Source of the DNA: Microvirga arsenatis
GTDB taxonomy: Bacteria; Pseudomonadota; Alphaproteobacteria; Rhizobiales; Beijerinckiaceae
Direction: 5' to 3'
Assembly (NCBI RefSeq): GCF_009910705.1
Contig: NZ_JAAAXJ010000012.1
Span: forward strand, 36,189 to 100,188
DNA: 64,000 bases
Both the position numbers and the translations under genes were made by a program. Under the pieces are notes generated by a model that worked only from the letters and a program-made list of their open reading frames with translations, made no database searches and was not told the DNA's origin. This document shows positions 1 to 8,381 of this stretch, piece after piece; position 1 is the stretch's first letter; each line of letters begins with the position of its first letter.

Positions 1-753
1 ATCCGACTGGGTGACGCCGAGCTTCACGAAGAACCCGGGATCCTTCTCCTCGTAGACGATCCGATCCTGCTCGGGGCCGGTGCCGAGGAGGTGGCGCTTG
101 ACCCGCACCGGGCGGTGATTCTCGTCGAGCTCCACGTAATAGAAGCCCGAGGAATCGTTGAGCCAAACGGCGCCCCCGGAGGTCTGGGGGACGGCATCGG
201 GAAGGTCCTCGCCGGTTTCCAGGTTGCGCAGCCGGATCGTGAAGTATTCGGAGCCCTTGATGTCGACCCCCCAGGCCAGCAGCCGGTGGTCGGGGGAATG
301 GTCGACGCCTCCCAGGTCGAAGAAGGGATGACCATCGGCCTCCCTGTCGCCGTCGAGCATGATCACCTCGGAGCCGCCCTCGCGCGGCTGGCGGCAGACC
401 AGGGGGTGCTGGCCGCCCTCTCGATAACGGGTGAAATAGGCGAAGGGCCCGTCCGGCTCGGGAACGGTGGCATCGTCCTCCTTGATGCGCCCGCGCATCT
501 CGGCCACGAGCCGCGCCTGGAACTCCTCCGTTCCGGCGAAGGCCGCGGCGGCATAGGCATTCTCCCGCTCGAGGCAGGCGCGGATCTCCGGATCGAGCGC
601 GGAGGGGTCCTTCAGGACCTCCTTCCAGTTCTCCGCCTTCAGCCAGGCGAACTCGTCCTGCACCCGGGTCCCGTGCACCTCGAAGCTGTGGGAACGCATC
701 GGAACGGACGGAGGCGACGGCAGGGGCGAGGAGGGGAGGCGCTCGGGCTTCAT
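1..753 (-). CDS. ptrB: Oligopeptidase B (S9A prolyl oligopeptidase family), N-terminal part
   Basis: The frame is open from an ATG at 753 to the left edge, giving 251 residues. Serine oligopeptidases of this family cut short peptides after basic residues. The N-terminus carries the family signature DEFAWLKAENWKEVLKDPS (about residues 23-41), followed by the ENAYAAAAF helix and a beta-propeller stretch with FAYFTRYREGGQHP and GVDHSPDHRLLAWGVD. The catalytic hydrolase domain with Ser, Asp and His lies beyond the window, so activity cannot be judged. The start fits the family because the DEFAWL block normally begins 20-40 residues in. The opposite strand is also open over much of this stretch, but the homology lies on minus. 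Oligopeptidase B is preferred over prolyl endopeptidase because of the LDPEIRACLERENAY block. Confidence 0.85.
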   Translation of the reverse strand, partial: MKPERLPSSPLPSPPSVPMRSHSFEVHGTRVQDEFAWLKAENWKEVLKDPSALDPEIRACLERENAYAAAAFAGTEEFQARLVAEMRGRIKEDDATVPEPDGPFAYFTRYREGGQHPLVCRQPREGGSEVIMLDGDREADGHPFFDLGGVDHSPDHRLLAWGVDIKGSEYFTIRLRNLETGEDLPDAVPQTSGGAVWLNDSSGFYYVELDENHRPVRVKRHLLGTGPEQDRIVYEEKDPGFFVKLGVTQSD

Positions 754-1174
754 CAAATCATCCGGTGGGAAGGGCGGGAGGGATTATGCACAGATAACTC
801 GGATTTCCCACGGCGGGTCCGTCAGGCGATTCAGGGATGCCTTAGCGTCCTCTACAGGAGCCATTCTAGTTACTTCTTCTGGGTGGAGCGATGAAATTCA
901 CGTGATGAAAGCGTTAACCTGTGACGCGAGGCATTAACTTTTAGATGACGGATTATTGCATAATGAAAGTCGATACGAAGTTTTCCAAAGTTTTCCCTGT
1001 GAACATCTTGCAATACGGCTCAATTTGACATACTTGAGCGAACGAGCACGATTTCTGTGCAAGTACGGTGCGGTTCTCACAAGAGGCAAGCATTGCCTCA
1101 GACGAGAATGCTCAAATGTAGGTTGAAATGCTTTCTTTGAGCTGTCTTGGGAGCCGGAAAGGAAGATAATCAAA
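754..1174. promoter_or_regulatory. AT-rich intergenic region between ptrB and mucR
   Basis: No gene is supported in this 421-bp stretch, which is clearly more AT-rich than its surroundings. It must hold the divergent promoters of the peptidase gene and mucR. A TTGACA at 1025-1030 is the best -35 hexamer for mucR, but the -10 opposite it is poor. MucR/Ros proteins are known to bind AT-rich DNA and often repress their own genes, so autoregulation from here is a reasonable inference. Confidence 0.4.
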
Positions 1175-1609
1175 ATGAGCGACAACATCGCTGCTTCAAA
1201 CTACATTGAACTGGCCGCAGACATCGTTTCTGCTTACGTCAGCAACAACTCGGTTCCCTCGTCCGATCTGCCGACCCTGATCAACGAGGTTCATTCGGCT
1301 CTTCTGCGTGTCGGGGGCGGCACGGTGGAAGCTCCGGTCGAGGCGCCCAAGCCGGCCATCCCGGTGAAGAAGTCGGTGACCCCGGACTACATCGTCTGCC
1401 TCGAGGACGGGAAGAAGTTCAAGTCGCTGAAGCGCCACCTGCGCACGCAGTACAACATGACTCCCGAGCAGTACCGCGAGAAGTGGGGCCTGCCCGTCGA
1501 CTATCCGATGGTCGCCCCGAACTACGCCAAGGCTCGCTCGGAGCTCGCCAAGGAGATGGGCCTCGGCCAGCAGCGCCGGAAGCGCCGCTCCTCGCGCGCA
1601 GCCAGCTAA
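1175..1609 (+). CDS. mucR: MucR/Ros family zinc-finger-like transcriptional regulator
   Basis: The 144-residue protein is the normal length for the family. MucR/Ros proteins are global repressors of exopolysaccharide, motility and cell-cycle genes in Hyphomicrobiales and act as H-NS-like DNA binders. The N-terminal half (about 1-50) is the oligomerisation domain. The C-terminal half holds the DNA-binding block with [20 protein letters not shown] (70-89) and [19 protein letters not shown] (94-112), ending in a basic tail. Of the four Ros zinc ligands, Cys75 and His88 remain; the second Cys is Asp78 and the last His positions are Gln92 and Tyr93. The gene is monocistronic with a terminator downstream. 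The start is unambiguous. Confidence 0.93.
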   Translation: MSDNIAASNYIELAADIVSAYVSNNSVPSSDLPTLINEVHSALLRVGGGTVEAPVEAPKPAIPVKKSVTPDYIVCLEDGKKFKSLKRHLRTQYNMTPEQYREKWGLPVDYPMVAPNYAKARSELAKEMGLGQQRRKRRSSRAAS

Positions 1610-1727
1610 CGCCTTTTTCGGGCGCAGCGGATCCGCTTAGCCGTCGAGCGACGCGGCGCACCAAAGACGAGGGCCGATTCCATGCCCGTGGAAATGGCTC
1701 CGAGCACGGCGTCCATCTTTGAAATCA

Positions 1728-1749
1728 GCCGCCCCAGGGCGGCTTTTTT
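1728..1749 (+). terminator. Intrinsic terminator after mucR
   Basis: GCCGCC (1728-1733) pairs with GGCGGC (1738-1743) around a four-base loop and is followed by six T. It lies about 120 bp past the mucR stop and its T-tract touches the stop codon of the convergent GlxA-type gene. Confidence 0.8.
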
Positions 1750-2738
1750 CATGAGGGTGCCGTGCCTGCGCCGGTCAGCGGCTCACGCGCGAAACGACTT
1801 CTGTAGGCGGCCGGGCTGGTGCCGAGCCGCGTCCTGAAATGGTGGCGCAGGGCCGCCGCCGAGCCGAAGCCGGTGGCGCCGGCAATGTCCTCGACCGAGT
1901 GGCGCGTGGTTTCCAGCAATTCGCGGGCGCGGATCAGGCGTTCGGCGAGCAGCCATTCTCCCGGCGGCAGCCCCGTCGCCGCCTTGAAGCGGCGGAGGAA
2001 CGTGCGCGTGCTCATGCCGGCTTCAGCCGCGAGCGCGGCGATCGGCTGCTCCTGCGCGAGCCGCGCCCGCATGCGGTCGAACAGGGGCGCGAAGCGAGCG
2101 CCTTCCCGGGCGGGCGGAACGGGGCGTTCGACGAACTGGGCCTGCCCGCCCTCGCGATGAGGCGGCACGACCAGGCGGCGGGCGAGCCGGTTGGCGATCT
2201 CGGGTCCGAAATCCGCCCGCACCACATGCAGGCACAGATCGATCCCCGCCGCGCTGCCGGCGGATGTGAGCAGCCGGCCCTCGTCCACGTAGAGAACATC
2301 GGGCTCCACCCTGATGTCGGGATAGGCCTGCGAAAGCTGCTCCACGTAATGCCAGTGGGTCGTCGCCCGCCTGCCCGACAGGAGCCCCGTGGCGGCAAGC
2401 GCGAAGACGCCGGAACAGATGGACATGAGGCGAGCGCCCCGTGCATGGGCCTGCCTGAGAGCCTCCACGAGAACCGGCGGGACCGGCTCGGCGAAGGCTC
2501 CGCGCCAGCCGGGGATCACGATCGTGTCCGCCTGCTCCAGCAGCTCCAGGCCGCCATCGGCCATGATCCGGAAGCCGCCGGTGGCGCGCAGGGGGCCGGG
2601 CTCGACGGCGCAAACGGCGAAGCGATACCAGTCCGGGCCCATCTCCGGCCGGGGCAGGCCGAAGATCTCGACCGCGATTCCGAACTCGAATGTGCTGAGG
2701 CGGTCATAGGCAAGGGCGACGACGAGGCGGTTTGGCAT
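1749..2738 (-). CDS. GlxA family transcriptional regulator (DJ-1/PfpI plus AraC HTH)
   Basis: The protein has 329 residues. The N-terminal DJ-1/PfpI-like domain (about 1-175) has the nucleophile-elbow segment MSICSGVFALAATGLL. The C-terminal AraC double helix-turn-helix (about 215-315) includes AGMSTRTFLRRFKAATG and DIAGATGFGSAAALRHHFR. Family members are amidase-like sensors fused to a DNA-binding domain and usually control small catabolic operons. ATG at 2738 is chosen because it begins the conserved segment MPNRLVVALAYDRLSTFEFG; the frame stays open further upstream but would overlap the divergent gene. The divergent rhodanese gene 88 bp away is the likely target. The ligand cannot be read from sequence. 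Confidence 0.88.
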   Translation of the reverse strand: MPNRLVVALAYDRLSTFEFGIAVEIFGLPRPEMGPDWYRFAVCAVEPGPLRATGGFRIMADGGLELLEQADTIVIPGWRGAFAEPVPPVLVEALRQAHARGARLMSICSGVFALAATGLLSGRRATTHWHYVEQLSQAYPDIRVEPDVLYVDEGRLLTSAGSAAGIDLCLHVVRADFGPEIANRLARRLVVPPHREGGQAQFVERPVPPAREGARFAPLFDRMRARLAQEQPIAALAAEAGMSTRTFLRRFKAATGLPPGEWLLAERLIRARELLETTRHSVEDIAGATGFGSAAALRHHFRTRLGTSPAAYRSRFAREPLTGAGTAPS

Positions 2739-2826
2739 GATGTTTACGCGTGTTGGCAAAAGCGCCGCTTTCGACAATGACGGCTTCACGGAATTCTGGC
2801 GACGGCTTTTCCACAAGGAGGTTCTC

Positions 2827-3261
2827 ATGCCAGCCAGTTCCGTTGCCGCGATTCCCGCCGCGCCCTCGTCCCGGGCTGCGGATCATTTCGCAGCCCGCCT
2901 CGCGCTCGAGACGGATTGCGCCGACGTTCACGACGCGCTTCTCGGCGGCGCCGCGGATTTCGTGCTGCTCGACGTACGCGGGCCCAACGCCTATGCGCGC
3001 GGCCATGTGCCGGGCGCGCTCAACCTTCCGCACCGGGAGATCACCCCCGAGCGCATGGCAGCCTGGCCGGGCGCCACGCTGTTCGTGGTGTATTGCGCGG
3101 GACCCCATTGCAACGGGGCCGACCGGGCGGCCCTGCGGCTGGCGCAGCACGGGCGTCCGGTGAAGCTGATGCTCGGCGGCATGACGGGATGGGCCGACGA
3201 GGGCTTCCCCTTCGCGGAAGGCGCGGAGCCCGGAACGCTGCAGGTCTCCTCGGCCGCCTGA
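2827..3261 (+). CDS. Rhodanese-like domain protein
   Basis: This is a 144-residue single rhodanese domain, a sulfur-transfer fold. It shows VLLDVRGPNAYARGHVPGAL (47-66), the active-site loop VVYCAGPHCNGADRA with candidate nucleophile Cys90 and a second Cys95, and the closing MLGGMTGWADEGFPF. The loop is the CxGPHCNGA variant rather than the classical CRxGxR. The start at 2827 follows an AAGGAGG ribosome-binding site; upstream in-frame codons lie in the divergent promoter region. It is divergently transcribed from the GlxA-type regulator, so regulation by that protein is likely. The physiological sulfur donor and acceptor are unknown. Confidence 0.87.
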   Translation: MPASSVAAIPAAPSSRAADHFAARLALETDCADVHDALLGGAADFVLLDVRGPNAYARGHVPGALNLPHREITPERMAAWPGATLFVVYCAGPHCNGADRAALRLAQHGRPVKLMLGGMTGWADEGFPFAEGAEPGTLQVSSAA

Positions 3262-3446
3262 CAGGGCATCCTCCCCCGCCGCAAAGGGCGGGGGACCATT
3301 GCGGCCATTGTGGGGGCGCTGGCGGCGAATCCGGACTTATCCTCAGTGTTATCAACAGTTTTGAATCGCGTTGACTTCTAGGAATATGCCCCCAGTATCG
3401 AGGGTGGAAGGGTGCTCCTTCCTTCGTTTATTTATAGGAACAAAAC

Positions 3447-4412
3447 ATGAACATTGAAGACGGCGATGCGGTTCATCAAAGTATTGCCGCCCCTCGGATT
3501 TCAGCCCGGAAGGAGAAGGCGAAGAGGCCTGCTGCCCCTGGCGCGCGTCGCAGCGCCGGGAATCGGAACGCTGCGGGAGGCGATTCCCTGGACCGCGAGG
3601 AGCGGCGGCTTCTCGCCCTGCTCGCTCAGCCGGAGACCCGCGCCTTCATCGATCCCACGGATTCGTCGAGCGTGCTCATCCACAGGCGCCGGGCCGGCGT
3701 CTCGGTCGGGGCGGGGCGGTTTGCCCTCGCCACGGCGGAAGCCCTGGTGAGGCAGGATCTCGCCCGCTGGGAGCAGGGTTCGTCGGGGCGGCGGGTCCTT
3801 GTGCCGACGACGGCCGGGGAGGCGCATCTGCGCCGCCTCGCAGCGCCCGAGAGGGACCTCGCCTTCCTCCACCAGCATCATGACCTCGGCGTGGCGCAGA
3901 TCGAGACGGAGACGGGGCCGTCGCGCGTGCGCGTCGATGCGGAGGAGAGCCCGCTCGACTGGCTGCGCCGCCGCAAGGACCGCAACGGCGAGCCGATGAT
4001 CGACGAGGCTTCCTACCAGGCAGGCGAGCGGCTTCGCACCGACATCATGCTGGCGGGCCTCCTGCCCGGGGTCACCGCGCGCTGGGATGCCATGCCGAGG
4101 AGCAGCGGTCCGGCCTCTCCGGGCGAGGCCACGGAGCGCATGATCGCCGCCCGCCAGCGGCTGCGCCATGCCTTCGACGCCATCGGCGGGGATTTCAGCG
4201 ACCTGCTCCTGGATCTCTGCGGCTTCCTGAAGGGGCTTGAGCAGATCGAGCGGGAGCGGCAATGGCCGCCGCGCTCCGCCAAGGTCGTGGTGCGCCTCGC
4301 CCTCGGGCGCCTGGCCGAGCATTACGGCATCGAGGCGGCGGCGCGCGGCCCCGCCGCCTCGCGCGGCATCCGAACCTGGCAGGCGGTGGTGATCGAGGGC
4401 GGGCGGATGTGA
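3447..4412 (+). CDS. DUF6456 domain-containing protein
   Basis: The protein has 321 residues. A basic, disordered N-terminus (1-50) is followed by a winged-helix-like region (about 50-130, including REERRLLALLAQPETRAFID and a LVPTTAGEAHLRRL segment). The C-terminal DUF6456 domain (about 155-315) shows SPLDWLRRRKDRNGEPMID, YQAGERLRTDIMLAGLLPG and RSAKVVVRLALGRLAEHYG. The family is widespread in Hyphomicrobiales and is generally taken to be DNA-binding, without a proven function. It is monocistronic. The ATG at 3447 sits about 185 bp past the rhodanese gene. Confidence 0.82.
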   Translation: MNIEDGDAVHQSIAAPRISARKEKAKRPAAPGARRSAGNRNAAGGDSLDREERRLLALLAQPETRAFIDPTDSSSVLIHRRRAGVSVGAGRFALATAEALVRQDLARWEQGSSGRRVLVPTTAGEAHLRRLAAPERDLAFLHQHHDLGVAQIETETGPSRVRVDAEESPLDWLRRRKDRNGEPMIDEASYQAGERLRTDIMLAGLLPGVTARWDAMPRSSGPASPGEATERMIAARQRLRHAFDAIGGDFSDLLLDLCGFLKGLEQIERERQWPPRSAKVVVRLALGRLAEHYGIEAAARGPAASRGIRTWQAVVIEGGRM

Positions 4413-4435
4413 GGACGAAGTTCTCGATCCTTCTT

Positions 4436-4524
4436 CGTCATGGCCGGGCCCGTCCCGGCCATCTCGACTGGAGGAGCGATAAGCCACGCAGATCGGGATC
4501 ACCGGCGCAAGGCCGGGGATGACG
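4436..4524. repeat. Palindromic intergenic repeat, family B copy 1
   Basis: This 89-bp element runs from CGTCATGGCCGG to GGATGACG, with internal inverted copies of CCGGCC and CCGGCGCAAGGCCGG. It fills the gap between two convergent genes. Two relatives lie at 32065-32154 and 32344-32432. Confidence 0.7.
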
Positions 4525-4535
4525 TGAGAGATGGA

Positions 4536-4964
4536 TCAGGACGCGGCCAGCGCCATCTGCGCATCGCGGCGGATGCGCTCGACCATGGATCTGACGCCGT
4601 TCGAGCGTTGCGGCGTCAGATGCTCCTGCAGGCCGAGTTCCTTGAACAGCGCCAGCGCGTCGGTGGAGAGGGCCTCCGACGCCGTCTTGCCGTTGTAGAG
4701 CGAGATCAGGAGCGCCACGAGCCCGCGCACGATATGAGCGTCGCTGTCGCCGCGAAGATGCAGCACCGGCCTGCCGCCGGCGGAGTCGAGATCGGTCGTC
4801 AGCCAGACCTGGCTGGCGCAGCCCTGAACCTTGTTGGCGTCGGTATGCGCCTCGTCGGGCAGCGGCTCCATCATCCGGCCGAGTTCGATGAGGTAGCGGT
4901 AGCGCTCCTCCCACTCGTCCAGCAGTTCGAAATTGGAGATGATCTCGTCGATCGTCGGCAGCAT
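4536..4964 (-). CDS. sufE: SufE family Fe-S cluster assembly protein
   Basis: The protein has 142 residues, standard for SufE. SufE accepts persulfide sulfur from the SufS cysteine desulfurase and passes it to the SufBCD scaffold. The key motif VQGCASQVWL (46-55) places the acceptor cysteine at Cys49. The N-terminal DEIISNFELLDEWEERYRYL and the C-terminal LTPQRSNGVRSMVERIR are also typical. The start at 4964 gives the family N-terminus MLPTIDEI. No other suf gene is present in the window, so this copy is detached from the suf operon. Confidence 0.93.
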   Translation of the reverse strand: MLPTIDEIISNFELLDEWEERYRYLIELGRMMEPLPDEAHTDANKVQGCASQVWLTTDLDSAGGRPVLHLRGDSDAHIVRGLVALLISLYNGKTASEALSTDALALFKELGLQEHLTPQRSNGVRSMVERIRRDAQMALAAS

Positions 4965-5032
4965 GGAAAACCTGTGGTGTCTGCCGGTCATATAGCCATC
5001 CCGCGGCCTTTTGGCGACGGGAGGGGCGGAAA

Positions 5033-5347
5033 TTACGTGCGCGGCTTGGACGCGCGGTCCTCGGGGCGCAGGGTGTCTGCGGGTTTCGCCGGACCGGCGG
5101 CGGGGAAGCCGGAAGTGGCGAGGATCTTGTCGACCACCGCCTGCTTGGCGCCCTCGGGCAGCGCCTTCCAGACCGTCTCGAGATGGCCGGATCCCTCCGT
5201 CGCCGGCGCTGCGGGAGCCGGAGCGGGCTCGCCCTTCTTCGGCGTGAAGAGGGACTCGATCGCCGCCGTGCCTTCGCCCTGCTGGCGGACCGGGGAGTAG
5301 TAGAAGATGACGCCGACGATGAGGATGAAACGCAGGATCGAAAACAT
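5033..5347 (-). CDS. DUF5330 domain-containing small membrane-anchored protein
   Basis: The protein has 104 residues with an N-terminal hydrophobic segment (MFSILRFILIVGVIFYYSP, 1-19), probably one membrane anchor. A Pro/Ala linker follows, then a short helical domain around HLETVWKALPEGAKQAVVDK. The family is restricted to alphaproteobacteria and has no known function. ATG 5347 is chosen because it puts the anchor at the N-terminus. It lies 68 bp upstream of sufE on the same strand, so co-transcription is possible. Confidence 0.75.
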   Translation of the reverse strand: MFSILRFILIVGVIFYYSPVRQQGEGTAAIESLFTPKKGEPAPAPAAPATEGSGHLETVWKALPEGAKQAVVDKILATSGFPAAGPAKPADTLRPEDRASKPRT

Positions 5348-5632
5348 GGGGCGGCCGCTGGATGCCTGAAACGAAACGGTGATGCAGCACCATAACGTGC
5401 CGGGCCGGCCCCGCGTAGGCGGCATGGGCGGAAAATGCAAACAGGATGAACGAAGTCTTACGCAGGGCGCCTTGGGCTAAGTCTCTGATGGATAAGCTGA
5501 AAGTGAATTAGGTCTCCTGGGGCTGCAGCCTTCTGGCGCCCCTGCGGGACTCGCCGAGAGGGAGGAGGCCCGAGCAATTAGGTTTCGTTTAAGCCGCCTC
5601 TGGGAAGGTCGCGATCGGAAGGACAGGATCCG

Positions 5633-6544
5633 GTGCCTTGCCGCCTTGCCTTGCGGGCGGCGTGGTCCAGAACGACATCATTCTTCGAAGACGGAACCAA
5701 TCCCGTGCGTGACGCGCTTGCCGACCAGCCCGATGACGATTTCGACCTACCCGCCGTGGTGAGGCGGAAGGCCCCGGCGCGTGCGCCGCAAAAGCGCCCG
5801 ACCAAGCCGCAGCCCAGGCCGGGCGCCGGCGAACGCGCCGTATCGTTCGTTCTCGACCACCCGCGCCAGATCCTTGCGGCTCTCCTCCTCACCGGCTGCG
5901 GCGGCGCCATCGCCTGGAATGCGCTGGCGCTGCAGAGCAGCCGCCATCCCGCCCCGCTCTTCGGCGCGCGGGAGGTGCTGCTCGCGCCCGAGCCGCCCCA
6001 GGCCAGCGCCTCCCGACCCCTCCCGCCGACGCGTCCGGGAGCACCGCCTGCCGAAGACCTGCCCCCCGCATCGCCGGCCGAGTCCGTCGCCCAGGCGCCG
6101 GAGGCCGGGCCGGCCGTCTCGACGCCCAAGGCTCCTGCCCGCAGCCCCATCGCCGAGATGATCCGCAACGGCGGCCAGCCCGTTCCGGCCACCCCGCCTG
6201 CCGCCCGAAGCCCGCAGCCCGCAGCCCCGGCGGCGCCCGCACCCGCGCCGGCCGTGCGGACGGCCACGACGCGCGATCCCATCGCGGAGATGATCCGCAT
6301 GGGCGGTCCGGTGCCGGTGCCGCCCGCGAATGTGGGGCGCTCCGATCCCGGCGATCTCGTGCTGGCGGGTCAGCGCGCCCTGGCGCGGCTCGGCTACAGC
6401 GTGAAGGTCGACGGCGTCATGGGGGCCGGAACCCGGCAGGCCATCGAGCGCTTCGAGCAGGACCGGCGCCTGCCGGTGACGGGCGAGCTCAACGCGCGCA
6501 CCGTGCGCGAGCTTTCCGCCGCCTCGGGCATCGCGGTTCAGTAG
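5633..6544 (+). CDS. Membrane-anchored peptidoglycan-binding domain protein
   Basis: This protein of about 303 residues has a basic cytoplasmic N-terminus, one transmembrane segment (about 74-95, QILAALLLTGCGGAIAWNAL), a long Pro/Ala-rich periplasmic linker and a C-terminal PG_binding_1 domain (about 242-300, GQRALARLGYSVKVDGVMG and TRQAIERFEQDRRLPVTGEL). The linker holds two copies of PIAEMIR followed by N/M-GG. It probably tethers the inner membrane to the wall. Two GTG starts are possible: 5633, with a GGAAGGA site 9 nt upstream, and 5705. The first is reported and the choice is uncertain. The stop overlaps the next start by one base. Confidence 0.8.
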   Translation: MPCRLALRAAWSRTTSFFEDGTNPVRDALADQPDDDFDLPAVVRRKAPARAPQKRPTKPQPRPGAGERAVSFVLDHPRQILAALLLTGCGGAIAWNALALQSSRHPAPLFGAREVLLAPEPPQASASRPLPPTRPGAPPAEDLPPASPAESVAQAPEAGPAVSTPKAPARSPIAEMIRNGGQPVPATPPAARSPQPAAPAAPAPAPAVRTATTRDPIAEMIRMGGPVPVPPANVGRSDPGDLVLAGQRALARLGYSVKVDGVMGAGTRQAIERFEQDRRLPVTGELNARTVRELSAASGIAVQ

Positions 6545-6885
6545 TGGCCAGGCTGCGCTCCGATTTCTGGGTCTCGGCTTATCTCCGCCGCTGCTCGGTG
6601 GAGGGAATGGACGCCGCCCTGCGCAAGCGCGGCGCGGCCGAGGCGGGAGCCATCTTCGTGAAGGTCGATCGGCTCGACGGCACGGCGAGCCTCTACGGGC
6701 CCGCGCCGCAGCTCTTCCTCGACGGGAGCACCGACCGCCTGTTCGCTCCGATCCTGCAGGGCGTGACGCCCCTGGACGTGGAGGAGCGCATGAGGCGCGA
6801 GCTGCGCTTCGATCCCGATCTCTGGCTCGTGGAAGTGGACGACCGGGCAGGGCGCCACCTGCTCGATCTTGCCCCCGAGGGCTAG
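6544..6885 (+). CDS. DUF1491 family protein
   Basis: The protein has 113 residues and starts at a GTG coupled to the preceding stop (TAGTG). The family pattern is clear: RLRSDFWVSAYLRRC at the start, AGAIFVKVDRLDGTASLYGP in the middle and DPDLWLVEVDDRAG near the end. DUF1491 proteins are small, cytosolic, alphaproteobacterial and uncharacterised. Coupling to the peptidoglycan-binding gene suggests one transcript. Its last four bases overlap the end of the convergent DUF2336 gene. Confidence 0.88.
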   Translation: MARLRSDFWVSAYLRRCSVEGMDAALRKRGAAEAGAIFVKVDRLDGTASLYGPAPQLFLDGSTDRLFAPILQGVTPLDVEERMRRELRFDPDLWLVEVDDRAGRHLLDLAPEG

Positions 6886-7889
6886 TGCGCCCCGCCTTCC
6901 CCGGACAAGGCGCGCACCCCGAGAATGGCCTCCACGAGGCTGAGCGCCACCGGCTCCGGAACGTCGCGCATCTCCCGCAGCAGCTCCTTGAGCGCCGAGA
7001 GCGGATGGGAGAGGGCGGGGTGCAGGGTAAGAAGGATCCGCCCCCCATCCCGCCGGGAGACGCCCAGCGCCTTCAGGGCGAGCGCCAGGAGGCGGTGACG
7101 CCCGATCCTGAGCAGCCGCCACTCGGTCGTCGCAGGAAAGCCGAGGGCGGCGGTGAGCAGGGCTTCGAAGCGCCCGTCGTCGCCCTTGCGGCTCGCGGCG
7201 AGAAGATCCGCCACGTCATCCTGCGACAGGCGGCAGGCGAGGCTCACGCGCCGGCGCGCAAGGTGCGCCGCAACCCGCTCCCGGATCGCGTGGCGGCGCG
7301 CCCGGTCGGCGGCCAGATAGAGCGCGGCCTCGTCCATCGTGCCGAGATCCGGGCGCGCGAGGAGGATGCCGGCGAGGGCCGGGCGGTGCCGGGCGCGTTG
7401 CAGGAGCGTGGCAAAGGGCGCGCAGCCCGGCGGCAGGTCCGGGTTGCCGGCCAGCGCGTCCTCGACGGGCTCTTCGCCCAGAACGAGCAGCCTGTCGGCG
7501 GCCGGCGCAGCAATGCCCGATCGGCGCGCAAGCCGCAGGCGCCCCTCCGCGGTTGCGAGCTCATGCCTCCATCCCCCGGGGCAGGATGCAGCACCGACGG
7601 TCGGAGAATGCCGTGCGAGGTGGTCGCGAATGGAGGCCGGGGTGTCCTCGCAGGGCGCGAGGATGCGGGCGAGCTCGGCGAGGGTGGCCGAATCAGCGCG
7701 CGGGAGGAAGCCCAGAACCAGGGCCTCGAACGTTTCGATGCTCTCCCGGTCGCGCGCGGGGGCGGCGACGAACATTTCCGCGTTGATCCTTAGGAGAGCG
7801 GCGCGAGCATCGGAGGTAGCCCCTTCGGAGGAGCCGAAGCCCGACAGGCCGGACCAGGGATCCGGATTCGCAGAGGACGCCATACGCAA
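6882..7889 (-). CDS. DUF2336 domain-containing protein
   Basis: The protein has 335 residues and is mostly alpha-helical with HEAT-like character. Recognisable DUF2336 segments include FLPRADSATLAELARILAP, GEEPVEDALAGNPDL and the repeated Ala/Leu/Arg-rich helices near 195-260. The family occurs across alphaproteobacteria, often near cell-cycle or motility genes, with no assigned biochemistry. It is convergent with DUF1491. A CtrA-like TTAG-N7-TTAA sequence at 7930-7944 lies 41 bp upstream of the start. Confidence 0.82.
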   Translation of the reverse strand: MRMASSANPDPWSGLSGFGSSEGATSDARAALLRINAEMFVAAPARDRESIETFEALVLGFLPRADSATLAELARILAPCEDTPASIRDHLARHSPTVGAASCPGGWRHELATAEGRLRLARRSGIAAPAADRLLVLGEEPVEDALAGNPDLPPGCAPFATLLQRARHRPALAGILLARPDLGTMDEAALYLAADRARRHAIRERVAAHLARRRVSLACRLSQDDVADLLAASRKGDDGRFEALLTAALGFPATTEWRLLRIGRHRLLALALKALGVSRRDGGRILLTLHPALSHPLSALKELLREMRDVPEPVALSLVEAILGVRALSGEGGAH

Positions 7890-7929
7890 CTCGCTTCAAC
7901 GCAACGTCCGGCAGGCTAGGCCGCGACCG

Positions 7930-7944
7930 TTAGCGCCTCTTTAA
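7930..7944 (-). promoter_or_regulatory. Possible CtrA box upstream of the DUF2336 gene
   Basis: TTAG (7930-7933), seven bases, then TTAA (7941-7944). This matches the CtrA full-site consensus TTAA-N7-TTAA at seven of eight half-site bases. Position upstream of 7889 supports a role, but single matches of this kind occur by chance. Confidence 0.3.
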
Positions 7945-8135
7945 CGGTCTTGAACCCTTGCGCCATTGGTCCTTTACTCAAAGGAACATAAGCGCGGCCG
8001 TGACTGTTGTTTTCATGTCAGGCCTAGCCTTTTTCGGTGAGGTGCCAAGGCCTGGAAACCAACCGTTAACCATAGGTCCGTTTTTTGTGAGTTCAGTCTT
8101 CGAGGCAGCAGAAGAGGCGCGAGAGGGAGGGCACA

Positions 8136-8339
8136 ATGCAGGACATGTGGACCAGATCACCGGGGGTGGTGATCGCATTTCCGGAGAGCAGCGAGCGACC
8201 GCCGCGACCGCATCTCTCCGCCGACGAACCCAGGGGCGAGATTCTGCTCTTCACGGGCGTCCGGTATGAACGGCCTTCTCCCAATCCAGGACCGTCCCGT
8301 CCCCTCGCTTCCAACCGTCCCGGCCGCCGCCGGTCTTAA
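8136..8339 (+). CDS. Small conserved-looking hypothetical protein, 67 aa
   Basis: The ATG at 8136 follows a good GGGAGGG ribosome-binding site at 8122-8128. The protein is hydrophilic with no membrane segment: an N-terminal WTRSPGVVIAFPES, a central EILLFTGVRYER and a basic, Pro/Arg-rich tail. I recognise the LLFTGVRYER core as a pattern seen in small hypothetical proteins of this order, but not a function. Alone between two minus-strand genes, it must have its own promoter in the AT-richer stretch 7950-8120. Confidence 0.6.
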   Translation: MQDMWTRSPGVVIAFPESSERPPRPHLSADEPRGEILLFTGVRYERPSPNPGPSRPLASNRPGRRRS

Positions 8340-8381
8340 ATCGATCCCTTTTTCATGACGCCTGGCGCCGTTGGGCGCCGA

